Source of the DNA: Desulfobacteraceae bacterium
Lineage (GTDB): Bacteria > Desulfobacterota > Desulfobacteria > Desulfobacterales > Desulfobacteraceae
Assembly: GCA_016743945.1 (NCBI GenBank)
Contig: JADGFI010000003.1
Span: 62,001-126,000 of the forward strand
DNA: 64,000 nt
Reading direction: 5' to 3'
Each line of letters starts with the position of its first letter. Position 1 is the first letter of the stretch. The position numbers and the translations under genes are program-made. The notes beneath the pieces are model-generated. The model worked only from the letters and a program-made list of their open reading frames with translations, searched no databases and was not told where the DNA came from. Positions 18,334-27,280 of this stretch are shown here, piece by piece.

Positions 18334-19875
18334 TTACTCAGTTCCAATTGCAACCGCTTCAATACGTTTTATTCCGCTCTGACACAGAACCAAACGAAAG
18401 CGCTTGTACTTCACTCGCTTGCCTTCAGAGTACTTCATGATCATGTTTACATGGTAAACCCTGTTCCCGTAGATCTTTCGGTAATTTATCCCGTCCCCCA
18501 CGTAAATGGGCTTTTTGGGATTGTCCATTTTCCTAAGGAAACGGCTGATGTTAATCCGCATGATATCGTTTATGCTGTCCAGGGGATAGCCGTGGGAAAC
18601 AGACCGAAACTGTTGATTAAAAAGTTTGATCTGTTTTCGGTAAAGAATGATCTTTTCTCCGACCCAATCATTTTCGATCTCGGTGATGTGATCCCTGGCC
18701 CTTAACTTTAAAATGGTATCTGGGATCTTGTCAGTTTTGAGAAAGGTGAAACTCTCCTTGCACCACCCAAGGTTATTTTTGGTATTGAAATAGACTTTCC
18801 GCCTATGGTCGAACAGCCAGTTTTTTAGTTTGGTTCCAAGGTAGATCCGGATGAAATCCTTGACCCTGTCCTTGAACATGTAACTGACAACCAGCACAAA
18901 AAACAGGGGCATGGAGACCGTCGAATACGTGCTCTGGGCAAGAAAAGCGGCTCCCGTGGCAAACATCATGGCAATACCGGCTGCCAGGGCAAAGGTGATC
19001 TGTTCCAGGAATTCCCCCTCATGCTTGAATTGGGTCTGGAGGAAAAGGACATTTCCCATGAATTTTTTCAGCACACTTGAACGGAAAAGAAATTCTTCGT
19101 TGGTGGAATCGATACAGGGGATGGAGGGATAATCGTTCTCCTGCCGGTAATCCAATTCTTTGCGGATAAGTTTAAAAAGCCTTGAGGTAAGTTCCTCTTT
19201 CCCAGAAAAATCAAGGGTGTTGATTACCTGCAGAAGCTCATGGGTATAAAACTCGATGAGAAGGCTAAGGTACTCGTCTCCAAAGAGAAAGATGGAAAAA
19301 ACAGTCTTGTTCCTAGAGGGAATGTTAAGCAAAGATCGTAAGCCCCGGAATCCCAGGGTTGTGGTCTCAATACCCCTGAGATATTTTTCTATCAGATCCT
19401 TGACATCCTGGTTGTGCTCTTTTTGGGAGATACACCTGATATGCTCCCGGATGGCGCTCTTGAAGATACAGCAAAACATCTTGAGATGGTACTCATAGCT
19501 TTCAAATGATTTGTCATCCCCATTGGCAAGGAGGTTTTCAATGCCTTTTCTCAGCTTTTCCAGGGGGGAATCCTTTTCCCTTACCATTTTCTGGAGAAGC
19601 ACTTCCGGCGTCTTGAGCCTCACATAAACCTGGGTGTTGCTGTAAAAATCCTCCCGAGTATAGGTGTAGCGGTTGATACCCAGGTTATTGGGGAAAAAGA
19701 GATAGGTATCGACATCGTACACCGTTGCCGTCTCCTTTCCTGCAAAATGATATCCCAGCTTGATCTCAAACTGCTTTTTGTCATGAATCTGAATGGTCTC
19801 TTCAATCACGCCGGGTGCAACTCCAGATTTAGAGACATAGTTCGATCTCAAAGAATTCAGAGATTCCGTTGTCAT
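18334..19875 (-). CDS. Unknown protein with C-proximal membrane segments
   Basis: A 513-residue protein I cannot assign. Residues 1-290 look soluble, with a charged N-terminal part (KKQFEIKLGYHF, then VYVRLKTPEV) and a helical middle. Two adjacent hydrophobic segments (about 296-315 and 318-335, ITFALAAGIAMMFATGAAFL and VSMPLFFVLVVSYMF) follow, then a basic beta-rich C terminus (YRKIYGNRVYHVNMIMKY). It overlaps the 3' end of the upstream propeller-like gene by 47 nt, so the two are probably translated in coupling, and the DHH phosphoesterase gene lies upstream in the same direction. The start ATG has only a weak ribosome binding site, which fits coupling; a GTG about 60 nt inside is an alternative. 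A role in the phosphorus island is only suggested by position. Confidence 0.6.
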   Translation of the reverse strand: MTTESLNSLRSNYVSKSGVAPGVIEETIQIHDKKQFEIKLGYHFAGKETATVYDVDTYLFFPNNLGINRYTYTREDFYSNTQVYVRLKTPEVLLQKMVREKDSPLEKLRKGIENLLANGDDKSFESYEYHLKMFCCIFKSAIREHIRCISQKEHNQDVKDLIEKYLRGIETTTLGFRGLRSLLNIPSRNKTVFSIFLFGDEYLSLLIEFYTHELLQVINTLDFSGKEELTSRLFKLIRKELDYRQENDYPSIPCIDSTNEEFLFRSSVLKKFMGNVLFLQTQFKHEGEFLEQITFALAAGIAMMFATGAAFLAQSTYSTVSMPLFFVLVVSYMFKDRVKDFIRIYLGTKLKNWLFDHRRKVYFNTKNNLGWCKESFTFLKTDKIPDTILKLRARDHITEIENDWVGEKIILYRKQIKLFNQQFRSVSHGYPLDSINDIMRINISRFLRKMDNPKKPIYVGDGINYRKIYGNRVYHVNMIMKYSEGKRVKYKRFRLVLCQSGIKRIEAVAIGTE

Positions 19876-20720
19876 TTTCGCTGGCAGTCACCACGAGAAG
19901 ATCACCATTTAACTTAATCTCTTTGATGCTGATAGATTCAACTTTGGTGATTACATTGCTTCCATTTTGCTCGAGTACTTTGAAATCTGCCCCATGGCTG
20001 TTGTCCAATTTGTCCATTTTATCAAAGGACAAAATACCGATAAAACTGTCCAGAATTGCTCCGTCATTGATTTCATCGATGGTGTCCTCAACCGAGGAAG
20101 TGACCAGCAGACCGGATTGATTTGGCAGTGCCACGGCCCCGGAAAATCCAGATTCGATATTTTTAATTTTCAGCAGGTTGAACCGATACATCCTGGCATT
20201 GGGAAAAAAAGTTCTGGAGCCGATGACATAGTTCATAAAATCATTGGCCCTGAACTGAAAGATAATATTGCCGGAAATATTTCCGCGATGAAAAAGGAAT
20301 ATATCATTGTCTGTGTTGGCAATGGCTTCTATATTTATCTTATTTTTGACAGGAATCTGAGCCTGTTTTTTCAGATTGGCATAGAGAGAGGTGAATATTT
20401 TGTAGGAAATCTTGTCCGTGATCAAATTTACCATATAGCAATCATCCCGCTTGGGAAACTTGGAGCCTGACCCCACAACGATTGCAAACTTTTCCCCCTC
20501 AAAATGGGCCTCAGTCAACGCTTCAAAGTCAGGTTTTTCAGATTTGGGAATCCGACCGTTTGCGTCAAGTTCAATATTTTTTAAGCACATTCATCTCATT
20601 GTCCAGGTAAAACAACCAGGAAGAGTCATCACTGATGGCATAGATATTATTACCGTCAATTTCCAGGCCGGAAGCCGAAGAAATTTCCTTAACCTCTTTC
20701 TTCTTTAAAATTTTGTTCAT
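19829..20720 (-). pseudogene. Propeller-like protein of ~296 residues, interrupted by a frameshift
   Basis: The 5' part starts at ATG 20720 (GAGGGA upstream) and reads SSASGLEIDGNNIYAISDDSSWLFYL, then hits TGA at 20571. The remaining 250 residues are open in the next frame, beginning at the same spot (LKK then IELDANGRIPKSEKPDFEAL). The frames join at a run of six A (about 20576-20581): one extra base accounts for the break. Joined, it looks like a soluble beta-propeller of the esterase/SdiA-regulated kind (repeated short strands, EALT after a KPDF turn). An assembly error, a recent mutation or slippage on the A run are all possible. It overlaps the following unknown gene by 47 nt, and its function is unknown. 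Confidence 0.6.
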
Positions 20721-20812
20721 TTTTATTCCCTCAATTAAAAAAATTAAATTTACAAGATAACACATCTCCCCTGGAAACCAATTTCCAAGGAGAGTTTGCC
20801 AAGGCTGAAATT

Positions 20813-21907
20813 CTAGGAGGTAAAATAATCATCCAGCAAGGGGGAGAGTTTTTTCCTGGAGATACCCAGGTTGCCCTGTCTATAGAAGGATATTTTTCCT
20901 TCAAGGCAGGTTTTTTGATCTCCGAGGCTGACAGGTGTCAGTTCAAGTCCTTTTTCCTGTAAAAATTTGATAATTTTGTCATGAAGTTGGATCTCTTTAC
21001 AATAGACCGCCAGGTCCCGATTAAACCCCGGGTTCGTATAAGCATTCATCGAAAAAAACAGATCAAGGTGCCGTCTTTGGGCATAGGATTCAAAACCGAG
21101 GCAGAGCTCTGCATCCTTCTCCCCCCACTGGATCAGTGACAACAGGACAGAGGCAATGCCGCAGGGAGTTTCAGCAAATTTAAATTCCTTGTAATCCTTG
21201 CGAAGCAGGTCAAAGGTGCCCAGTTCAGCGGTGTTGAATTTGGCCTCCTGAACCTTATTAAAATAGGTGTCCTGTCCAAGGGGGCAGGACTTCATAAGAA
21301 TACCTGCAATTTCTTCATCCTTGGGTGTCACCCGGCCAGCTGCGGGATCCAGATTTACCGTATCCAAAAGGATGGTACCACAGAGCAGTAAGGCCAACGG
21401 CTCATCAATAAGGTTAGGATGAAGACGAATCAGTTCCTCACCCACCAGGGTGGTTGTGGACCCCACGGTCTCTATCACTTTTTTACCGGCATGGGGGTAA
21501 AGATTCTCATCCCTGTGGTGATCCAAAATAACAACCACCTTGTCTCCATATTGATCCCATGAACCCGACAATTTATTGTGATCCACCAGTACCAACCCTG
21601 TCACCCGTTTCACAACCTCTTCAACATTCATATCATCCAAAAAAACAAGATTATTCAAATTGATGCCGGCCTGGCTAAAGACATAGACCGCTTCGGTCCT
21701 GAGCTTAAAATCAGCCCGTAAAATGGGCATAACCGGGACAATGGTTTTATCGCTTTGCCTGGCTGCCATAAGATAGGCATAAGCAATGGCTGATGCCATG
21801 GAATCCAGGTCGGCTGCTTCATTTCCCATAACGAGATAGTCAATACTTTTGTAATTGATATCTGTTTTGGATTCAATCAGATATTGGTTTAATGTATGGT
21901 GGGTCAT
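20813..21907 (-). CDS. DHH-family exopolyphosphatase / pyrophosphatase-like phosphoesterase
   Basis: A cytoplasmic Mn2+-type phosphoesterase of 364 residues. Metal motifs of the DHH family are all visible: NEAADLDSMASAIAYAY with Asp33 and Asp35, VDHN at 109-111, and LDHHRDE with Asp129-His130-His131; a DHHA2-like domain follows. The NEAADLDS and VDHN forms are closest to yeast PPX1 exopolyphosphatase and Prune rather than to bacterial family II pyrophosphatases, where HNPDTDA would be expected. It would release orthophosphate from polyphosphate, or split short-chain polyphosphates. It lies beside the SLC13 transporter gene (51 nt gap) in the same direction and starts the phosphorus-themed block. 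Substrate length preference cannot be read from sequence. Confidence 0.8.
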   Translation of the reverse strand: MTHHTLNQYLIESKTDINYKSIDYLVMGNEAADLDSMASAIAYAYLMAARQSDKTIVPVMPILRADFKLRTEAVYVFSQAGINLNNLVFLDDMNVEEVVKRVTGLVLVDHNKLSGSWDQYGDKVVVILDHHRDENLYPHAGKKVIETVGSTTTLVGEELIRLHPNLIDEPLALLLCGTILLDTVNLDPAAGRVTPKDEEIAGILMKSCPLGQDTYFNKVQEAKFNTAELGTFDLLRKDYKEFKFAETPCGIASVLLSLIQWGEKDAELCLGFESYAQRRHLDLFFSMNAYTNPGFNRDLAVYCKEIQLHDKIIKFLQEKGLELTPVSLGDQKTCLEGKISFYRQGNLGISRKKLSPLLDDYFTS

Positions 21908-21958
21908 ATTCTTCTCCTAATATTCTTTATATTTTTTACTTTTCTGGTTAGGGTATAT

Positions 21959-23656
21959 TTAAAAAATCCCGAAAACACCGTTGGGTGTATATCCAAGAAA
22001 TCTGTAATAGGTTTCGCCCATGAGAACAACCACAATCCAGGCGATGACCAGCATGGTAAAACCGAACTTAAAGGTATCCGTCAGGCTGTACTGGTCTGTG
22101 GCGTACAATAAAAGAGCAGGCTTGCTGTTAAAGGGCAGGACATAAACATGCTCAATGAGCATTGCTACGGGAAGTGCCAGGGACATGACGGAAAAGCCAA
22201 AGGTATTGGCAATCCCAATGGCAATGGGCACAAAAATCATGGTCCTCATGGTCTTTGACTGGAACACAATGGCGGAAAAGAGCATGCCGCCGGTGAGCAT
22301 GACATAGAAGATCCAAAAAGGCGTTTCTTGGGAAAGACCCAGGGCAGAAACACCTGCATTAACGGCAAGGGCGGGAAGATCCGTAATTTTGAGACCGGCC
22401 CCAAGGGTGTAGGCCCCTGCCGAGAACATGAGAAGATGCCAGGGGATGTCCACATCGTTCCACCGGACAACGCCAATCCGGGGATATAGTGCCACCACAG
22501 CGCCCACAAAGGCTACAGCAGTCGGACTAATCCCGTGGTATTTATCCGTTGCCCACATGGCCAGGATGGCGACAAAGATAATAACGGATTTTATCTCCAT
22601 CCATGAGACAGGACCCATCTTGGCCAGCTCTTTTTTAAGGGTCTCCAACCCGCCCGCAACCTGGGGAAGCCGTTCTTCAGGGCTTAGGGGGAAAAAAATC
22701 CGGGTTCCCAGGAACCAGCCCACAAACAGCATGGTAAAGGATACGGGAAATGCCACCACCAGCCAGTCCTGAAAAAAAATGTCCATCCCGACCGCCCCGG
22801 CAATGATGGAGGCGGCAAGCAGGTTTGCCCCGGAACCGGTTACATAGCATCCGGCAGACAAATTGATGCACAAAAGGTTCTGCAGCACAATATTTCTGCC
22901 AAAATTGTTCCTGTTTTTCCCGCCGGTGGCACCGTACACGGCTGCCACCACCATGAAAATCGGCATTAAAATAGCCGCCTTTGCCGTGGTGGCCGAGATA
23001 AAGGCCGACAAAATAACGTTGATGATGATAAAACTCATAAAAATGGAGGTGGCATTCTTGCCATACTTGAGAATGAACCAGAGGGCAAACCGTTTTGCCA
23101 CACCGGTTTTAACCAGCATGGACGCCAGAATAAAAGACAATATATTCAGCCACATGATCTTATGACCAAGCTGGGCATAGGCCAGTTTTTCAGGCAGAAC
23201 CCCGGTAAGCACCATGGTGATGATCAGCATCAAAGAGGTCAGATAATTGGGTATAGCTTCGGTCATCCAGAGCACCACTGCTGCTGCAAATATGGCCAGC
23301 ATGGCAATATTTGCCCTTGAAAAATTAAGGGCGCCAATGGTGTCAAAATGGGCTTTGGCAGTTTTACCCAGGCGTGACGGGTCAATTTTTTCCAAAAACG
23401 GGATATTTAGAAAAAACATGATCAGGACAAATAAGCCAAGAGCCAGGGGAAATCCTGCAAATTCAAGCCATTTCTCAATTTTTGATTTTTCCCGGATGGG
23501 CAATCGGTCCATCCGGTAATTTTTCATATCAAAAAGGTCTTTTTCATTGGCGGGCATTGCTTTTCCCATTTGATCTCCTGGATCTTTTATATGATCCTCC
23601 CAATTCTCCTGGGCCGGAGCAACAACAACCTTGGTTTTTTGAAAAAATTTTCTCAT
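21959..23656 (-). CDS. SLC13/DASS-family sodium-coupled anion transporter
   Basis: A polytopic inner-membrane carrier of 565 residues for dicarboxylates, sulfate or phosphate. The N terminus has an unusual soluble extension of about 70 residues with charged segments before the first helix. Conserved patterns include LWMTEAIPNYLTSLMLIITM, SAFISATTAKAAILMPI and YVTGSGANLLAASIIAG, and the C-terminal QSKTMRTMIFVPIAIGIA. The usual SNT sodium motif is replaced by SATTA and SGANL forms, so the substrate differs from classic succinate carriers. It precedes the DHH phosphoesterase gene in the same direction and diverges from the OprP-like porin gene; phosphate or a phosphorylated anion is a plausible cargo, but sulfate cannot be excluded. 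Confidence 0.75.
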   Translation of the reverse strand: MRKFFQKTKVVVAPAQENWEDHIKDPGDQMGKAMPANEKDLFDMKNYRMDRLPIREKSKIEKWLEFAGFPLALGLFVLIMFFLNIPFLEKIDPSRLGKTAKAHFDTIGALNFSRANIAMLAIFAAAVVLWMTEAIPNYLTSLMLIITMVLTGVLPEKLAYAQLGHKIMWLNILSFILASMLVKTGVAKRFALWFILKYGKNATSIFMSFIIINVILSAFISATTAKAAILMPIFMVVAAVYGATGGKNRNNFGRNIVLQNLLCINLSAGCYVTGSGANLLAASIIAGAVGMDIFFQDWLVVAFPVSFTMLFVGWFLGTRIFFPLSPEERLPQVAGGLETLKKELAKMGPVSWMEIKSVIIFVAILAMWATDKYHGISPTAVAFVGAVVALYPRIGVVRWNDVDIPWHLLMFSAGAYTLGAGLKITDLPALAVNAGVSALGLSQETPFWIFYVMLTGGMLFSAIVFQSKTMRTMIFVPIAIGIANTFGFSVMSLALPVAMLIEHVYVLPFNSKPALLLYATDQYSLTDTFKFGFTMLVIAWIVVVLMGETYYRFLGYTPNGVFGIF

Positions 23657-24042
23657 CTATCTCCCTAAAAATCTTCATATTATTGATATTTAGTAAGTAT
23701 TCACCCTATACCCTATGGAAATAAAATTTCAGAAGGCATTTGTCATTCATATAAAGCCCTCCCCCCATTAAGTCCAATTCTATTCTGCTATCAATAGTAT
23801 AACCATTTCTTATGGCAGATGGGCTTGCACAGCAAAACGGAAAGATACAATTTAACCGTGGTAAAAATCTGCTCATAAATTATTCTTATCGTTCCAATGC
23901 CCAATGCTAATTAGACAAATTTGTCATTTTAAGATGTTTTAACCGACAAGGAGAAAATTGTTTTTGTCAGGAACAGGGCTCTTCCGTCAAATGTTGCCAG
24001 TGGAAGGGTTTATTTAAATCACGGAAAAAAGGAGATCAACGT
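23657..24042. other. Divergent intergenic region (SLC13 carrier / porin)
   Basis: About 385 bp between two divergent genes, holding the promoters of both. I see no ORF and no clean operator. A TGGCA...TTGC pair at about 23812-23828 has one base too many between GG and GC for a sigma-54 promoter. No recognisable PHO box. Confidence 0.5.
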
Positions 24043-25347
24043 ATGAAAAAAAAATGTTTAACCGCAATCCTCTGCGCATTGGCAATTTCCGCCACTGCCA
24101 TGGCTGCCCCCAGCAACGAGGAACTGCATCAAATGATTATGGACACCCAGAAACAAGTTGTAGATGCCCAGACAGAAGCCGAGAAAGACAGTCACATCAA
24201 ATTTTCAAAGAAAACAGGCTCGCCCGAGTGGAAATCCACCGACGGCAAATCCTCATTTGGTATAGGCGGCCGTATCACCACGGACACAGCATGGCTGCCC
24301 GAGATGTATGGAAAGGGCAAGCTGTCAAAGTACCAGGAAAGCCAAAGAAAAAGTGAAATCCGCAAGCTCTATCTTTCCTTTGACGGACAATTTAGCGATG
24401 TCTGGGAATATGAAATCCAGTTTGACTTTGCCGGAAGCGAAGTGGACATTAAAGATGCAAGCATCACATATGCCGGGTGGGAAAATGATGCGATCACCAT
24501 GGGGTGGCAAAAAACCCGCTATGGCCTGGAAAGCACCACCAGCTCCAAATATCTGACCTACATGGAGCGCGGGCTGACCGATACCTTCTCCCCGGAACGG
24601 GGCATTGGTGTTTTATGGACCCATAAGTATGACAAGGGTATCACACAGCTTACCTATCTCATACCCAATGGCAACGAGGAGAACGATGCCGATTTCCGTG
24701 CCGATGCCAACACTTTTCTTGGCAGGGTAACCTATGCCCCCATTGATGACAGCGACCAGGTTCTTCATTTTGGTGTGAACGGTGCCTATTATAAATACGA
24801 TGACAAGGCAGCCTCCTTAGAGCTTGAAGCCAGACCGGAGTCACATCTGGCTGAGAAACTGGTTAGCGTAAAATTCGCCAGCCCCGACAGAGATTTTCGC
24901 TATGGCCTTGAGGCTGCTTATTCCGGCCACGGCTTTTTGCTCACAGCTGAATATGCCGGCACAACCATAACAACGCAAGACAGCCAGGACTATAATTTTG
25001 ATGCCTGGTATTTATCCGCTGCATACATGATTACCGGAGAATCCCATAAATATAAAAAATCCTCGGGTTATTTCAAAGAAGTAACGCCTGACAACCCCAT
25101 TTCCAAAGGTGGTTTCGGCGCCTGGGAAATTGCTGCCCGTTACTCCGGTATTAATCTAACCGACGGTGACGTGTATGGCGGAGACCTTAAGGACTTCACC
25201 ATTGGTCTCAATTGGTATCTTGAAAATAATTTAAAATTTGTTCTCAATTATGTTAATTTTGATGCTGGCAGCTACGAGAATGATCCTGCCTATGTCGAAA
25301 GCCAGGACGGGAACATCTTCCAGGCTCGTTTTCAAGTTTTTTTCTAG
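24043..25347 (+). CDS. OprP/OprO-like outer-membrane porin
   Basis: Forms a beta-barrel pore in the outer membrane, in its family often selective for phosphate or polyphosphate. The protein has 434 residues, a signal peptide cut after ATAMA (residue 21), a short charged coiled coil (about 25-52) typical of trimeric porins, then alternating amphipathic strands with the marks RKLYLSFDGQF, YEIQFDFAGSEVDIKDASITY and GWQKTRYGLE, and a terminal phenylalanine (FQVFF) as in most barrel proteins. These are features of the phosphate-selective porin O/P family. It stands alone, divergent from the SLC13 carrier, and is upstream of the LysR/PiT block. Basic-ladder residues cannot be verified without a model, so the anion it passes is inferred. 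Confidence 0.82.
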   Translation: MKKKCLTAILCALAISATAMAAPSNEELHQMIMDTQKQVVDAQTEAEKDSHIKFSKKTGSPEWKSTDGKSSFGIGGRITTDTAWLPEMYGKGKLSKYQESQRKSEIRKLYLSFDGQFSDVWEYEIQFDFAGSEVDIKDASITYAGWENDAITMGWQKTRYGLESTTSSKYLTYMERGLTDTFSPERGIGVLWTHKYDKGITQLTYLIPNGNEENDADFRADANTFLGRVTYAPIDDSDQVLHFGVNGAYYKYDDKAASLELEARPESHLAEKLVSVKFASPDRDFRYGLEAAYSGHGFLLTAEYAGTTITTQDSQDYNFDAWYLSAAYMITGESHKYKKSSGYFKEVTPDNPISKGGFGAWEIAARYSGINLTDGDVYGGDLKDFTIGLNWYLENNLKFVLNYVNFDAGSYENDPAYVESQDGNIFQARFQVFF

Positions 25348-25374
25348 TCCTGTTTCTGCATAAAAGATCCACCA

Positions 25375-25412
25375 GGGTGAGGTCGGGTAATGATTTTGGC
25401 CTCACCCCTCTT
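25375..25412 (+). terminator. Terminator-like hairpin after the porin gene
   Basis: Stem GGGTGAGG / CCTCACCC, extendable by a G-T and a C-G pair, with a loop of about 15 nt, 28 nt after the porin stop. The T run after it is poor (CTCTT), so it may stabilise the 3' end of the mRNA rather than terminate efficiently. Confidence 0.5.
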
Positions 25413-25553
25413 ACAGAACCGACGGTATTAACAATAGAGAAATGAGTGTTTAAACACTTCCAGTTCCTTCCGAATACGTATCTGGAAGTGAGTCGCTTAT
25501 CAAGTGCAACGGTCAACTCTATTGGACAGGGAGATTGGACACCAAAATTTAGA

Positions 25554-26468
25554 TTATCCGTTCAAGTTATCCGAGCAAAGAAAATTGTCTGTCTGCATGG
25601 CCAGGAAGGCTTTGGCTGCAACGGATAATTTCCTGGCCTTATGGGATAAAAGATAGAATAGGGCCTCTTCGTCAAATCCTTCCAGATTGACCCGGGCAAG
25701 CCGTTTGGCTTCAATTTCCCTTTTTATTGCGGTCTCGGGGATCACGGTTATCCCAAATCCCTCTTCAACAATTCGCTTGGCAGTCTCAACGTTTTCAAGT
25801 TCAATAAATTTCAAGAATTTATTATCCCCCCTGGATTTAGCCAGCCAATTGCGCACAGATTGCCGGGTCTGGGTTCCCTGTTCCCTTGTGATAAAAGGGG
25901 TTCGCCTGAGATCTTCAATGGCAACCTCCTTTTTTAAGGCCAGGGGATTGCCATAGGAGACCACGGCAATCATCTTTTCCCTGTGAATCAGAACCGTTTC
26001 AACCTCGGGGTATTGGGTGGCAGGCCCTGCGGCAAACCCCAGATCCACCTGACCTTCCAATACCATCAAGGTGACCTGGTGGGTATTTCCTGCCCGCAGT
26101 TCCAGCTCTATATCCGGATAAGCGGCATTAAACCGCCCGATAACCCCGGGCAACAGGTAGGTGCCAACCACAGCAGAAAGGGCAATGTCCAGCCGCCCGC
26201 GACTCATATTGTTCATGCCCTGAAAAATGGCATCAACCTCCTTGAATTTCATGAGCAGCTCTTCGGTCTGCTCAAAAAGCATTTCCCCTTTGCGGGTGAG
26301 CATGATCTTCTTTCCGGTCCTGTCAAACAACACCGTGTCATAAAAATGTTCAAGGGCGTGGATGTGCTGACTTACAGCCGGCTGGGTTAAAAAGAGTTCC
26401 CGGGCTGCTTTGGTGAAATTTCCAACTTTGGCGACCATAAAAAATGATTTTAGATGATCAATATTCAT
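25554..26468 (-). CDS. LysR-type transcription regulator
   Basis: A DNA-binding regulator of 304 residues, the usual length. The winged helix-turn-helix is at residues 16-36 (NFTKAARELFLTQPAVSQHI), followed by the linker helix and a two-lobed effector domain (about 90-295). Its gene is divergent from the DUF47-PiT-CYTH block, and an inverted repeat with LysR-type geometry lies 28-48 bp before its start codon. By the usual logic of LysR regulators it should control its own gene and the divergent phosphate genes, with a small effector. The effector is unknown. CysB- or CbbR-like subgroups are the closest in feel, but I cannot rank them. Confidence 0.9.
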   Translation of the reverse strand: MNIDHLKSFFMVAKVGNFTKAARELFLTQPAVSQHIHALEHFYDTVLFDRTGKKIMLTRKGEMLFEQTEELLMKFKEVDAIFQGMNNMSRGRLDIALSAVVGTYLLPGVIGRFNAAYPDIELELRAGNTHQVTLMVLEGQVDLGFAAGPATQYPEVETVLIHREKMIAVVSYGNPLALKKEVAIEDLRRTPFITREQGTQTRQSVRNWLAKSRGDNKFLKFIELENVETAKRIVEEGFGITVIPETAIKREIEAKRLARVNLEGFDEEALFYLLSHKARKLSVAAKAFLAMQTDNFLCSDNLNG

Positions 26469-26495
26469 AATAATTCCTTATGGGCTCCATTCCTA

Positions 26496-26516
26496 TTGAT
26501 AATTTAACAATATCAA
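26496..26516. promoter_or_regulatory. Candidate LysR operator between lysR and the PiT block
   Basis: Perfect inverted repeat TTGATA-N9-TATCAA, containing the T-N11-A geometry bound by LysR-type regulators. It lies 28 bp upstream of the LysR gene start and about 100 bp upstream of the DUF47 gene, where a shared regulatory site is expected. Confidence 0.65.
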
Positions 26517-26618
26517 CAGGCCATGGTAATTTACTCAAAATTAGCAACGAATTACTAACACAATTTGCTTACAAGGGTCAACCGTAGCCATTGAAACCTT
26601 AAAGGACACTGCGCCAGT

Positions 26619-27269
26619 ATGAATTTTAATATTATTACCCGAAAAATTGGTATTGAAAATGAGATCAATGATTTTCTGGACCAGGTGAGTCGATCAGGGC
26701 TTGTGTTCCAAAAAGGGGCCAATTTCTATCTAAAAAGCGAATATAAATATTTTGACAGGGTGCTCGCTGATATTTCAGCCATAGAACACAAGGGGGATGC
26801 CCTGAAACGTTCCATTATCGAACACCTCCACACCAAAACCCTTATTCCGGAATCCAGGGGGGATGTGCTGGAGCTGCTTGAAAGCATGGATTCCCTGCTG
26901 GACCGCTTCAAAGGTGCCCTGTGGCGCTTCGAAATCGAACGCCCTGAGATTGACCCCATTTTTACCGATGACTTCAGTGAATTGATCAACAGCGTGGTGG
27001 AATCGGTTGAAGCCCTCGTCAAATCCACCCGGGCATTTTTCACAAACATTGCATCGGTGAGAGATAATTTACACAAGGTTTCATTCTGGGAGACCGAGTG
27101 TGACAAAATCTCCACACGGCTGAGAACTGCCCTTTTCCGTAAAAAAGATATGCGGCTGAGCCATTGCATGCTCTTAAATGATCTTGTCAGGCATATTGAA
27201 AAAATCTCAGACCGGGCAGAGGATGTGGCCGACCGGATGAATGTTTACGTCATTAAACGCACGCTTTAA
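26619..27269 (+). CDS. DUF47 (PhoU-like) partner of PiT transporter
   Basis: An all-helical cytoplasmic protein of 216 residues of the TIGR00153/DUF47 family, which is related to PhoU and usually encoded directly before a PiT phosphate transporter; it is thought to control PiT activity. Typical sequence: LADISAIEHKGDALKRSIIEHL (around 50-70, three-helix bundle), LLESMDSLLDRFKGAL and the C-terminal LNDLVRHIEKISDRAEDVADRM. The E/D-rich helices can bind metal ions in the family. The PiT gene starts 11 nt after its stop, so they form an operon under the divergent LysR regulator's intergenic region. Confidence 0.92.
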   Translation: MNFNIITRKIGIENEINDFLDQVSRSGLVFQKGANFYLKSEYKYFDRVLADISAIEHKGDALKRSIIEHLHTKTLIPESRGDVLELLESMDSLLDRFKGALWRFEIERPEIDPIFTDDFSELINSVVESVEALVKSTRAFFTNIASVRDNLHKVSFWETECDKISTRLRTALFRKKDMRLSHCMLLNDLVRHIEKISDRAEDVADRMNVYVIKRTL

Positions 27270-27280
27270 GGAATCTTTTT

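Noticed and set aside
23812..23828. Possible sigma-54 promoter upstream of the porin gene
   Set aside because: GG and GC are 11 nt apart instead of 10, and no enhancer palindrome or activator gene lies near.
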